Of a stretch of 64,000 bases of DNA, positions 17,285 to 25,827 are shown piece by piece. How positions within the stretch are numbered: position 1 is the first letter of the stretch; the number at the start of each line of letters is the position of its first letter. The stretch is from positions 3,770,224 to 3,834,223 of the forward strand of contig NZ_CP121274.1 in assembly GCF_029639405.1 (NCBI RefSeq), read 5' to 3'. The position numbers and the translations under genes were made by a program. Under the pieces are notes generated by a model, which did no database searches, had not been told where the DNA came from, and was given only the letters and a program-made list of their open reading frames with translations. Source of the stretch: Microbacterium proteolyticum. GTDB taxonomy: Bacteria; Actinomycetota; Actinomycetes; Actinomycetales; Microbacteriaceae.

Positions 17285-17325
17285 TGTTCTATGGACAACA
17301 ATTTCGAGGGCTGCGGGAGCGGCTC

Positions 17326-18873
17326 ATGAGGCTCGGCGGGCTGAGCGAAGTGGCGGAAGAACTGGGAGTGACGCCCCAGCGGATCGCTGCGCTGCGACAG
17401 CGACCCGACTTCCCGGATGCGGTCGGGGAGATCGCTCAGGGCCCGATCTGGGATCTGGACGTGGTCAAGGCCTGGAACGGATCCGGCCTGCGTCAGAGGA
17501 AGGCCGGACGCCCGAAGTCCGACCTCACCGTCAGGACCCTGGGCGGGCGGTTCATCCTCGAACTTCCGGCAATCGGAAGCGGCGGATTCGCCGACGTCTT
17601 CCGCGCGACCGACCGGAAGACCGGGAACCTCGTTGCGGTCAAGGTCCTGCGGGACACGGCAACCGTGGACCCGGAGGCGATCAGCCGCTTCAAGCGAGAA
17701 CTGCGGCTGCTGGAAGGGCTTACCCATCCCAACGTGATCTCCGTGATCGCGCAGGGCGAGACAGACGAGCAGGACGTCTGGTACGCGATGCCGTTGGCGC
17801 AGGGCAGCCTGGCGGACTTCATCGAGAAGGTCGACGGCAACCCGCCACTGATCGTGGACATCATGCGCCAGATCTGCGCCGGACTCACATACATCCACAG
17901 CAACGGCGTCTACCACCGTGATCTGAAGCCGGCGAACGTGCTCCGTCTCGAGAGCGGCGAATGGGCCGTCTCCGACTTCGGGCTGGCGGTCGAGGCCGAG
18001 CGGGGCACCACGCCTCTGACATCGACGCTCCGGGCAGGCATGGGCTCCTGGGTGTACGCAGCCCCCGAGCAGTGGGCGCGAGCGCGCAGCGCCGATCACC
18101 GCTCGGACGTCTACAGTCTCGGCAAGATCCTGCAGGAACTCGTGACCCAGGAGTACCCGGTGAATACCGAGATGGCAGCAGGGCCCCTGCGACCCGTCGT
18201 CGAGCGCGCCACCGCGAACAACCCTGCCAGCCGGTACGGTTCTGTCGCCGAGTTCCTCGAGGCGCTCGAGCGTTCGCTCGGCACTCACCAGGAGTACGAG
18301 ACCTGGGAATCGCGCGAACAGACCGCTGAACGACTCCGCGACCGGATGCTGAGCCCGTCGACGACACCGGCCGATCTGATCGAGATGCTCGAGTGGGCCA
18401 CGCTTCTCGACGAATCCGACGAGGATGACATGAAGGCGCTCAGCCGCGTCCTGCCGTGGTGCACCTCGTCGTCCATCGAGTTCCTGTGGAACCGGGACCG
18501 TGGCGCGTTCCGTCGTCTGTTCGAGCGGTTCACCGACTACGTCAAGCGCACAGGCTTCTCGTTCGAGTACTGCGACGTGCTCGCGAACTTCATGCGCCGC
18601 GCCGTCGATGTCACCGGCGACTCCAGCATCCTGCGCATGGCGGTCGCCGCCCTTGCCATCCTCGGCCCGGACCACAACCGCTGGCACGTGCGGGACGTGC
18701 TGGTCTCAGTCCTGCAGGACGTCAAGTCGGAAGAGATGTCGATGGCCGCCATCGAGGGGTTGCGATCGGTAAGCCGCAACCAGGTCGCCTGGTCGATCAC
18801 CGACTTCACCGTTCGCACGCTGCCGCCGGCGATCCGGATCGGCATTGCGGACTGGATAAGCGAGGCCAGTTGA
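17326..18873 (+). CDS. HTH-Ser/Thr protein kinase
   Basis: 515 residues. The N-terminal 60 residues form a helix-turn-helix-like module (LSEVAEELGVTPQRIAALRQR). A complete Hanks-type kinase follows: Gly loop GSGGFADV (about 84-91), Lys106 in VAVKVL, catalytic YHRDLKPANV (H197-R198-D199), DFG at about 217, and AAPEQW. The C-terminal 200 residues are helical, with no membrane helix or PASTA domain, so this is a cytoplasmic kinase unlike housekeeping PknB. It begins a same-strand series with a helicase, a HEPN protein and a nuclease-like gene. Defence-associated kinases such as Stk2 and PglW are known, but this domain layout does not match them. It probably phosphorylates a partner in the locus. 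Confidence 0.9.
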   Translation: MRLGGLSEVAEELGVTPQRIAALRQRPDFPDAVGEIAQGPIWDLDVVKAWNGSGLRQRKAGRPKSDLTVRTLGGRFILELPAIGSGGFADVFRATDRKTGNLVAVKVLRDTATVDPEAISRFKRELRLLEGLTHPNVISVIAQGETDEQDVWYAMPLAQGSLADFIEKVDGNPPLIVDIMRQICAGLTYIHSNGVYHRDLKPANVLRLESGEWAVSDFGLAVEAERGTTPLTSTLRAGMGSWVYAAPEQWARARSADHRSDVYSLGKILQELVTQEYPVNTEMAAGPLRPVVERATANNPASRYGSVAEFLEALERSLGTHQEYETWESREQTAERLRDRMLSPSTTPADLIEMLEWATLLDESDEDDMKALSRVLPWCTSSSIEFLWNRDRGAFRRLFERFTDYVKRTGFSFEYCDVLANFMRRAVDVTGDSSILRMAVAALAILGPDHNRWHVRDVLVSVLQDVKSEEMSMAAIEGLRSVSRNQVAWSITDFTVRTLPPAIRIGIADWISEAS

Positions 18874-18911
18874 TGACCCCTCGCACGACCTCAAGGAAGG
18901 GGGTGACAGAC

Positions 18912-19037
18912 ATGCCCAAGGGAAGACCGGCCGCGTCACGCGGCCACGCGCGCAGCGCCGTCTCGGGACGCTTCGTGAAGCTCAGCTACGCGAAGCGCAA
19001 CCCGAGAACGACGGTAGTCCACAAGAAGAAGAGCTGA
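18912..19037 (+). CDS. 41-residue basic protein with GRFVxxxxAxRNPRTTV motif
   Basis: A tiny highly basic protein (MPKGRPAASRGHARSAVSGR...) with the conserved-looking core GRFVKLSYAKRNPRTTV and a Lys-rich end (HKKKS). Small actinobacterial proteins with a similar SGRFVTKATAARHPRTTV core are known but functionally uncharacterised, and are often misnamed multidrug transporters. The start at 18912 has a strong AAGGAAGGGGG upstream. A longer form from the ATG at 18873, overlapping the kinase stop as TGATG, would add 13 residues. It lies inside the defence-like series. The excess of Ser/Thr and Arg/Lys makes it a plausible kinase substrate or nucleic-acid binder. Confidence 0.65.
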   Translation: MPKGRPAASRGHARSAVSGRFVKLSYAKRNPRTTVVHKKKS

Positions 19038-19061
19038 GCGGCTGAGACTTCGCGTGAACCA

Positions 19062-19091
19062 AGCGGGGCCGCCTTGGAGGGCGGTCCCGCT
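19062..19091 (+). terminator. intercistronic GC-rich hairpin
   Basis: Arms AGCGGGGCCGCC and GGCGGTCCCGCT pair with one G-U. It sits between the small basic gene and the helicase. No U-tract follows, so it may be an attenuator or mRNA-processing hairpin rather than a full terminator. Confidence 0.5.
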
Positions 19092-19136
19092 CCCAGCATA
19101 AACAACAACCCATCAGCATCATGTTCGGAGCAGTAA

Positions 19137-20921
19137 GTGAAGACCGACCAGTACGTCGTCGTGCAGCCCACGGTTGCCGGCAATCCCGAGCTGCGCGAGC
19201 CGCAGATCCTCGCCTATGAGGCGATCGAGAACCACGACTTTCAAGCTGCCGACGCCCGCGAGGTGTCGGTCGTCCTGCCAGTGGGGTGCGGCAAGTCCGG
19301 ACTCCTCGCCCTCGCGCCCTTCGCCGCGAGGTCGAGGCGCACCCTGCTCGTCGCGCCGAACCTGAAGATCGCCGACCAGTTGCTTGGCGACCTCACACCG
19401 AGCAACCCGAAGTATTTCTACACGAAGCGGAAGGTCCTCGACCGCGAGCCGTTCCCTGAGCCCGCGGAGATCCGCGGCGCCTCGAGCAACGTCGGCGACC
19501 TCGAGGAAGCCGACATCGTCGTCACGAACATCCAGCAGCTGCAGCGCGAGAACAACAAGTGGCTCGCGAAGCTCCCCAGCGACTTCTTCGACCTGATCCT
19601 CTTCGACGAGGGCCACCACAACGTCGCCGAGAGCTGGGACGTGCTGCGACGCAAGTTCCCCGATGCGCGAATCCTGAACGTGAGCGCGACCCCGGCTCGA
19701 GCAGACGGAAAAGTGATGACCGGCGAGGTCATCTACAGCTACCCGATCTCCAAGGCCGTCGAGAAGGGGTACGTCAAGCGCATCAACGGATACCGGCTGA
19801 ACCCGACGACGCTGCACTACGTTCGCCACGAGGGAGACGCCGAGGTCGAGGTCTCTCTGGATGAGGTGCGCCGTCTCGGCGAGGAGGATGCCGGCTTCCG
19901 ACGCAGCATCGTCAGTTCCGAGGCCACCCTCACCACGATCGCCGAAGCATCCATCCGCAAGCTCCAGGAGATGCGAGAGGCCACCGGACAGCCCCGCCTG
20001 AAGATCATCGCCTCCGCTCTCAACATGGAGCACTGTAAGCAGGTCGTCGCGAAGTACCGCGAACTGGGGATGCGTGCCGACTTCGTCCATAGCCAGCTCG
20101 CGGAGAAGGCGAACGAGCGCATCCACGAAAAGCTCGACAACCACGAGCTCGACGTCATCGTGCAAGTGCGGAAGCTCGGCGAAGGCTTCGATCACCCGTA
20201 CCTCAGCGTCGCCGCGGTGTTCAGCATCTTCAGCAACCTTGGCCCGTTCATGCAGTTCGTCGGCCGCATCATGCGCACCATCCCCGGCGTGGATCCCTTT
20301 GACCCCGTCAACGACGGAGTAGTGGTCTTCCATGTCGGAGGCAACATCACCGGGGTCTGGACAGACTTCCAGCAGTTCGCCGAAGCCGACCAGGCGTTCT
20401 TCGCCAACCTGATCGACGAAGACCTCATCGAACCCACCCCGACCCGCGAACCCGGCCCCGGAGGCAACGGCGGAGGCGGCAGCCTTCCGGTGATCACCGC
20501 TCAAGACGATGTCCTGCTCGAGAGCCTCACCCTGCTCACCGCCGACCCCAAGGTCGCAGCGGCGCTCGCAGTCCTGAAAGACGCCGGCATCAGCACGGGT
20601 GAGCAGTTCGACCGCCTGCAGCGGATCACCCCCACCAAGCAGGCGTCCCGCAAGGCGAAGCGGGCGCTTCTCGACGAGCTCGTGAAGACCGCCGTCGGCA
20701 AGCTCCTCGCCAAGCACAGCCTCAAGCACGCCGGCCGCGACTTCGATAAGACCCGTGAGAACTTCAAGGTCGTGAAGTCCGCGATCGACCTCCGGATCAA
20801 GAAGACGGTCCCCAGCGGCGCAACCACCCGCAGCGAGTACTCCGCCGCAGACCTGGACCATCTCATCAACGAACTGCCGAAGATCGTCGACAGCGTGGAA
20901 GAGGAGTTGCGTCATGGGTAG
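19137..20921 (+). CDS. superfamily 2 DEAD/DEAH-type helicase
   Basis: 594 residues from the GTG at 19137. Motif I is LPVGCGKSG, motif Ia VAPNLKIADQ, motif II DEGHH (DExH type), motif III VSATPAR. The second RecA domain has IIASALNMEHCKQV and the late motif QFVGRIMRT. A Gly-rich linker (GPGGNGGGGS, around residue 445) leads to a C-terminal helical region of about 140 residues. The architecture matches translocases of restriction-type and antiphage systems better than housekeeping RNA helicases. Its stop overlaps the next gene by 8 bases. ATP-driven translocation on invading nucleic acid is the likely role, by inference. Confidence 0.88.
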   Translation: MKTDQYVVVQPTVAGNPELREPQILAYEAIENHDFQAADAREVSVVLPVGCGKSGLLALAPFAARSRRTLLVAPNLKIADQLLGDLTPSNPKYFYTKRKVLDREPFPEPAEIRGASSNVGDLEEADIVVTNIQQLQRENNKWLAKLPSDFFDLILFDEGHHNVAESWDVLRRKFPDARILNVSATPARADGKVMTGEVIYSYPISKAVEKGYVKRINGYRLNPTTLHYVRHEGDAEVEVSLDEVRRLGEEDAGFRRSIVSSEATLTTIAEASIRKLQEMREATGQPRLKIIASALNMEHCKQVVAKYRELGMRADFVHSQLAEKANERIHEKLDNHELDVIVQVRKLGEGFDHPYLSVAAVFSIFSNLGPFMQFVGRIMRTIPGVDPFDPVNDGVVVFHVGGNITGVWTDFQQFAEADQAFFANLIDEDLIEPTPTREPGPGGNGGGGSLPVITAQDDVLLESLTLLTADPKVAAALAVLKDAGISTGEQFDRLQRITPTKQASRKAKRALLDELVKTAVGKLLAKHSLKHAGRDFDKTRENFKVVKSAIDLRIKKTVPSGATTRSEYSAADLDHLINELPKIVDSVEEELRHG

Positions 20922-21141
20922 CCAACGATCCCTGCTCAAATCGCTCACTGCGGGTGTCGCGGGCAAAAAGCACTACTGCAAAGGGAACAAGCGCCACGTC
21001 CTCCTCAAGGGCGACCGCATCTTGGTGATCAAGATCGAGCGCGATAGCTTTCACTATTGCCTCGACTGCGGGCTCAAGTTCATCGCCACGGCCCGGAAAG
21101 ACCTTGCCGCGCTTGAGACCGACCTGCTGGCGACACCATGA
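20914..21141 (+). CDS. 75-residue putative zinc-ribbon-like protein
   Basis: A compact protein with one Cys in HYCKGN and a CLDC pair (FHYCLDCGLKF), surrounded by basic residues. Only three cysteines plus nearby histidines are visible, so metal binding is plausible but incomplete. It overlaps the helicase stop by 8 bases and the following HEPN gene by 4, indicating coupled translation. Its role could be adaptor or nucleic-acid binding within the system. I do not recognise a family. Confidence 0.6.
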   Translation: MGSQRSLLKSLTAGVAGKKHYCKGNKRHVLLKGDRILVIKIERDSFHYCLDCGLKFIATARKDLAALETDLLATP

Positions 21142-21644
21142 CATTCGGCCCGCACCCGACAGCCTGGACCTTTGCTCTCGACAAACGATCCACGCACTCG
21201 TCGATCGTTGTGACCGGCAATGAGTCTGGCCCGATCTTCATGACCCCTGAGACGGTGTCAGTACACGCCCAGACCTTCCCTCGCACGACGAGTACCCCCG
21301 CGAATGTAGCCGCGCTCCTTCAACTGTCCGTCGACCTGCTCGAAACGAGTGTTATCCACTACGAGTTCGCGGCCCTCGCGATGGAGAAGAGTTTGCAGGC
21401 TGTCGAGGCCGCTCTTCGTCACCGTTTCACCGCGGGCAAGAACACCACATATAGCCAACTGATTGCACGTTTCCAACGAGAGACTGACCCTGAGTCCGAT
21501 GTGGTTGAGACGCTGACGTTTGCCCGAGAGTTGAGGAACATGGCTGCGCACCCGATGACTGCCCCGGCCTTTCCGATCGTCGTCACCGTTTCCTCCGTTC
21601 GCCGCTCCCACGACCTCGTGGCTGAGATCTTTCCTGAGCTCTGA
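21138..21644 (+). CDS. HEPN-like ribonuclease candidate
   Basis: 168 residues, with a helical C-terminal two-thirds. RNMAAH at residues 133-138 fits the HEPN RNase motif R-polar-x3-H, preceded by a helix of the expected kind (ALAMEKSLQAVEAALRHRF). HEPN proteins cut tRNA or other RNA in toxin, abortive-infection and CRISPR systems. The N-terminal 60 residues are of unknown type. It is coupled to the preceding gene through ATGA and followed 7 bases later by the nuclease-like gene, so they probably act together. This is a motif-level call. Confidence 0.62.
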   Translation: MTFGPHPTAWTFALDKRSTHSSIVVTGNESGPIFMTPETVSVHAQTFPRTTSTPANVAALLQLSVDLLETSVIHYEFAALAMEKSLQAVEAALRHRFTAGKNTTYSQLIARFQRETDPESDVVETLTFARELRNMAAHPMTAPAFPIVVTVSSVRRSHDLVAEIFPEL

Positions 21645-21650
21645 GGTGCC

Positions 21651-22979
21651 ATGAACGTCGTCCTTTATCGCGTCGCGGACGGCGCCGAGCTGGATGCGTT
21701 CCACCGACGGGCTCAGTTATCGGAACGCATGACCGTCGCCCTGCGTCGGGATGAAGTTCCTGGTGCCGGCAGCGTGCGGCTATGCATCGTGCTCGCTGAC
21801 TCCGATGCGATGGAGTACTCCGACGGGGGCGCCGCCCCGTCCCCTGGGGTGTACATCGTCGGTGCCGGCGTTATGCGACCCGCGGGTCGCGCCACTACCG
21901 TGCAGACACGGTATGCATTCGATCCGCTGATCATGTTCGACTTCTTGCTCGATGTCGAGGAATTGCGCGCAGAGATCGATCTCACGACAGACCAGAAGCG
22001 CGTCTTCGAGGAGGGGCTCGACGGTCGACTCCTGTCGCCGAAAACCTCGCAGCTGGTTTGGGACGGACTTCTTCGAATCGCGGAGCCCACCCGCGCGAGG
22101 CTGAGGTTCTTGTCTGATTCCGTTCGTCCCTTCACGCCCCCAAGCGCTGCAGAAGGGCGCATACTTCTCCAGGAACGCGACGCTGTGATGGTCGCCACGG
22201 AGATTTTCGGAGGCAGCACCAATCTTCGAGGGGGCCTGCGATACATGTCGCGGGAGACCTCCTCGGCCCCCTTTCTCGCCCGGCTTGCGGATGCTCATCA
22301 GCTTGAAGACCAAGTGATCGATAAGGACGCCCGGAACTTCCTGGACTGGGTTGGCCTCGAGACAGAGCACGCAGCGGCGATGACCTTTCATAGCGGGCAG
22401 CGGACGCTGACTGTAGTGAACGCAAACAAAGGTCCGATCGAAAAGGCAACCGGCGCCGATCTCATCTACTACAACCACTCGAACGAATCGTTCGTGCTCG
22501 TCCAGTACAAGATGATGGAGCACCGCACCGCCGAGTGGGTCTACTACCCCGACCAACAATTCGAACTCGAGCGCCAGCGGCTCGTTGCAGTGGAGTCGAT
22601 CCATCAGCAGGCCGCATTCGACTCGTCGAACCACTTGAACTACCGGCTGGGCGCACCCGTCACCTACTTCAAGTTCTGCCGCCGAAATGCGGCATTCGAC
22701 GTAAACGATCTCAAGCTGATGCCAGGCAGCTACGTGCCCACCGACTATGTCCAATCGCTCATGGCGTCCATGCACGGCGAAAGAGGCGCCGCCCGCATCG
22801 TAGAAGGACCACTCAAGGCGAGATCTCTGGGCAACACATCCTTCGCTGCGCTGGTCAGCACGGGACTTATCGGGACACGCGGAACGGCAACCGAGGACCT
22901 TGTATCCGTCGTCCAAAACGCTCTCGACGCTGGCCGCAGTATCGTCATCGGGGTGGAGACCGGGGCACCGGACTCATGA
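21651..22979 (+). CDS. putative PD-(D/E)XK-like protein with QxK core
   Basis: 442 residues of otherwise unknown type. Residues 268-287 contain GADLIYYN, a 7-residue gap, then FVLVQYK. The spacing D270-x14-Q285-x-K287 resembles the Mrr-like endonuclease core in which Q replaces E in (D/E)xK. The N-terminal 200 residues (VLADSDAMEYSDGG, DPLIMFDFLLDVEEL) show no recognised domain. GC is lower than in the flanking core genes. It ends 4 bases before the first serine recombinase. In the locus it would be the DNA-cleaving effector, by inference; a structural comparison would test this. Confidence 0.55.
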   Translation: MNVVLYRVADGAELDAFHRRAQLSERMTVALRRDEVPGAGSVRLCIVLADSDAMEYSDGGAAPSPGVYIVGAGVMRPAGRATTVQTRYAFDPLIMFDFLLDVEELRAEIDLTTDQKRVFEEGLDGRLLSPKTSQLVWDGLLRIAEPTRARLRFLSDSVRPFTPPSAAEGRILLQERDAVMVATEIFGGSTNLRGGLRYMSRETSSAPFLARLADAHQLEDQVIDKDARNFLDWVGLETEHAAAMTFHSGQRTLTVVNANKGPIEKATGADLIYYNHSNESFVLVQYKMMEHRTAEWVYYPDQQFELERQRLVAVESIHQQAAFDSSNHLNYRLGAPVTYFKFCRRNAAFDVNDLKLMPGSYVPTDYVQSLMASMHGERGAARIVEGPLKARSLGNTSFAALVSTGLIGTRGTATEDLVSVVQNALDAGRSIVIGVETGAPDS

Positions 22980-22983
22980 TCAC

Positions 22984-24432
22984 GTGAACGACTTGAACCT
23001 GGACAGGGCCGAACGGGCCGCTGCGGCGGTGTATCTACGGATCTCGCAGGATCGCGCCGGGGTGCGTGCCGGGGTGCTGCGCCAGCAGGAGGACTGCCTG
23101 GCCTTGGCGGCGCGGTTAGGTTTCGATGATCCGCCGGTATTCATCGACAACGACGTCTCGGCGTTCGACGGGGGCCGGCGCCCCGGCTATGACGCCCTCA
23201 TCGCGCAGGTGGAGGGCGGTGTCACCCACATCGTGGTGTGGCATGTCGATCGCCTCTACCGGCAGCCGCGCGAGCTGGAGGGCCTCATCGACCTGGTCGA
23301 GCACCATCCGGTGCGGATCGAGTCGGTGCAGGGCGGCGGGTTCGATCTGAACACGAGCGAGGGCCGGCTGATGGCCAGGCAGCTCGTCGCGATCGCCGCC
23401 TACGAGTCCGGGCACAAGTCCGACCGGGTCAAGCGCGCGAACCAGCGACTGGCGGAGCAGGGCCGCTGGCACGGGCCGGCCCGCTACGGCTACGGGCCGG
23501 GCGGGGTGCTCATCGCGGAGCAGGCCGCGGTGATCCGGCAGATGGCCGACCGCTTCCTCGCCGGCGAGTCGATCCGATCGATCACCGCCTGGCTGAACCG
23601 CTCACAGATCCCTCCGCTGCGCGCCGGGAGCGACACGTCGGGGCTGTGGCACCCGTACACGGTGCGCAGCGTGCTGGCCTCTGCGCGCATCTCCGGGCAG
23701 CGCGCGTACTCCCCCGGCACCCGCGCGGATCCCGCCGGCGGGCGGGAAATCCTCGGTCCTGGTGATTGGGAGCGGATCATCACCCCGGAAGAGACGGCGC
23801 GGATTCGTGCGATCCTCGCCGACCCGGCCCGGCGGCGCACCACGACGGCGCGGCCGAGCCTGTTGGGCGGGATCGCACGGTGCGGTAAGTGCGGTGCAGG
23901 CCTGACAATCGCCGGCCACACATCCGCCCCCGGCGCGAACCCAACCCTCCGATACGTCTGCCAGAAGGACCCTTCCCATCCGGAACGGGGCGGTCTGAGC
24001 ATCAGCGCCCCATTGCTTGACGACGAGGTCACCAGGGGCATCCTCCACCGGCTCGGGCGGCCCCGGCCTGCCTCCGACACCTCGCCGATCAGTGCCCTGG
24101 TGGAACAGATCGTGGAGACCAACCAGCGGATCGCACTGCTTGAGCAGGACAGCGCCGCGGGGCTCATCACCCCAAGGGAACGTATGTCCGGGCAACGGGC
24201 AGCCGAGGAGGCGCTGCAGGCGGCGCACCGGCAGCTCGCCGCGGCCGGCGCCGTCGGGCTGCTAACGGTGCCGATCGGCGATCCTGCCGGGCTGGAATCC
24301 TGGTGGCGGCGCCTGAACGTGGCCGATCGACGCGCGGTGATCACGACGCTGATCCGCAAGCTCACCATCGCCCCCGGCCGCCCGGGTCGCGGCTTCGACC
24401 CTGCCCGAATCCGCATCACCTACGCGTCCTGA
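22984..24432 (+). CDS. large serine recombinase 1 of element B
   Basis: 482 residues from the GTG at 22984. The N-terminal resolvase domain has AVYLRISQDR, with the catalytic Ser in YLRIS, and the conserved WHVDRLYRQPRELE. A recombinase domain and a zinc-ribbon segment (GIARCGKCGAGL...YVC) follow, then a coiled-coil-like region. Such integrases join attP and attB through a 2-bp core. It lies at the right side of element B, next to a second recombinase in the same reading frame, and begins 4 bases after the nuclease-like gene, so it may be co-transcribed with the cargo. Confidence 0.92.
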   Translation: MNDLNLDRAERAAAAVYLRISQDRAGVRAGVLRQQEDCLALAARLGFDDPPVFIDNDVSAFDGGRRPGYDALIAQVEGGVTHIVVWHVDRLYRQPRELEGLIDLVEHHPVRIESVQGGGFDLNTSEGRLMARQLVAIAAYESGHKSDRVKRANQRLAEQGRWHGPARYGYGPGGVLIAEQAAVIRQMADRFLAGESIRSITAWLNRSQIPPLRAGSDTSGLWHPYTVRSVLASARISGQRAYSPGTRADPAGGREILGPGDWERIITPEETARIRAILADPARRRTTTARPSLLGGIARCGKCGAGLTIAGHTSAPGANPTLRYVCQKDPSHPERGGLSISAPLLDDEVTRGILHRLGRPRPASDTSPISALVEQIVETNQRIALLEQDSAAGLITPRERMSGQRAAEEALQAAHRQLAAAGAVGLLTVPIGDPAGLESWWRRLNVADRRAVITTLIRKLTIAPGRPGRGFDPARIRITYAS

Positions 24433-24507
24433 CCTCGCGCCGCTGCGCACCCTCATGCCCCACAGCGGAGTGGCGACCAGGAGTGCGCGGCGGCGCCGGA
24501 GCCTGCC

Positions 24508-25827
24508 ATCCAGCCCGACACCGCCCTGATCTACCTACGAATCTCCGCCAACCGCACCAGCGAGCACGCGTCCATACAGCAACAGCGCGACGATTGCACC
24601 GCCCTCGCCGCCCGCCTCGGCTACATCCGCACCGTCGAGTTCGTCGACGAAGCGGTCTCCGCCTACGGAGAACGAACCCGCCCCGGCTACCAGCAACTGC
24701 TGCAGCGGATCGCGGTTGCGCCGGCGACGGTGGTCGTGTGGCATCTGGATCGGCTCTACCGACGCCCGAACGAGCTCGAGCAGCTCCTCGATCTGCTCGA
24801 CACCAGCCAAGTGCGGATCGAGGCGGTCCAGGGCGGCTCGTTCGACCTGAACCGACACGAAGGGCGACTGTTCGCGCGGCAGCTCGTCGCGTTCGCGAAC
24901 TACGAGTCCGCCCACCGGGGAGCTCGCGTCGCCCGAGCCCAGCAGCAACGTGCCGGACGCGGGCTGCTACACGGCGGAAGCCACTACGGTTACCAGCACA
25001 ACGGCGCGCTCGAGCCGTTCCAGGCCGGGATCGTGCGGCAAATCGTCGACGACTACCTCATCGGGCTCTCCCCCACCGCGATCGCCCACGAACTGACCCG
25101 AGACGGTGTGCCCGCCCCACGAGGCGGAAAGTGGAATGGGACAACCGTCAGCGAGATCCTCACCAGCGACCGACTCCACCACCGGCGCTTTCATCGCCCG
25201 ACCGCGAACCTCATCGTTGCCATCTGGGACCAGCTCATCTCCGACGATGAATCGACGCTCGTCCAGCTAGGACTACTCCTCCCGCCGCGCGATGCAAGCC
25301 GCTCCTCAACCACCCTCCTGGGCGGCATCCTGCGCTGCCGAGGGTGCGGTCGGCGGCTGGTTGCTGGGGTGACCCGATTCGGGCGACGGATCTACAGCTG
25401 CCGCACTGCGCTCGCCCGATGTCCCGGCCCAACTCTTGATGCCTGCCAGATGGATGAGCAGATCACCATCGCGGCCGTGGAGCAGTTCAGCCACGCGTGG
25501 CGCCCTCATGTGCCACCCCCGGAAGAGCTGCTGCAGACTATACGAACTGCCCGCGAGGACCTCGCTTCGTTCGCCATCAGCTTCGGCGCCGGTCGCCTCG
25601 ACCACAACGGCTACCTGACCATGCGTGATCCGCTCGACCGGGTGTTGACCGTCGGCGGGATCGGCTTCGCCGCGCACCGCCAAGCCCGGGTTCTCCGTCT
25701 CGCGACCGCCGAGTTTCACCACCGTTGGGCGACGTCGCTGCCCTTCCGGAGAGCGGTCATTTGCGCCCTACTCCCCGACCTCGACGGCACTAGTCCGCTC
25801 GAGCCGCGCGCTGATCTATCCGGGTGA
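24508..25827 (+). CDS. large serine recombinase 2, lacking a standard start
   Basis: The frame is open from 24433, just after the TGA of recombinase 1, to 25827. The catalytic domain (TALIYLRIS, then EFVDEAVSAY and WHLDRLYRRPNE) and zinc ribbon (ILRCRGCGRRL...YSC) are complete. No ATG, GTG or TTG occurs in frame before 24730, and that GTG would remove the catalytic Ser. Possible starts are ATC at 24508, shown here, or CTG at 24526. The other possibility is readthrough of the in-frame TGA-C at 24430, which would fuse both recombinases. A lost start codon is also possible. The end overlaps the convergent ImmA/IrrE gene by 12 bases. Confidence 0.7.
   Translation: MQPDTALIYLRISANRTSEHASIQQQRDDCTALAARLGYIRTVEFVDEAVSAYGERTRPGYQQLLQRIAVAPATVVVWHLDRLYRRPNELEQLLDLLDTSQVRIEAVQGGSFDLNRHEGRLFARQLVAFANYESAHRGARVARAQQQRAGRGLLHGGSHYGYQHNGALEPFQAGIVRQIVDDYLIGLSPTAIAHELTRDGVPAPRGGKWNGTTVSEILTSDRLHHRRFHRPTANLIVAIWDQLISDDESTLVQLGLLLPPRDASRSSTTLLGGILRCRGCGRRLVAGVTRFGRRIYSCRTALARCPGPTLDACQMDEQITIAAVEQFSHAWRPHVPPPEELLQTIRTAREDLASFAISFGAGRLDHNGYLTMRDPLDRVLTVGGIGFAAHRQARVLRLATAEFHHRWATSLPFRRAVICALLPDLDGTSPLEPRADLSG

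Noticed and set aside
17224..18687. A 487-codon ORF antisense to the kinase
   Set aside because: Shadow ORF; no motifs and in the middle of a complete kinase.
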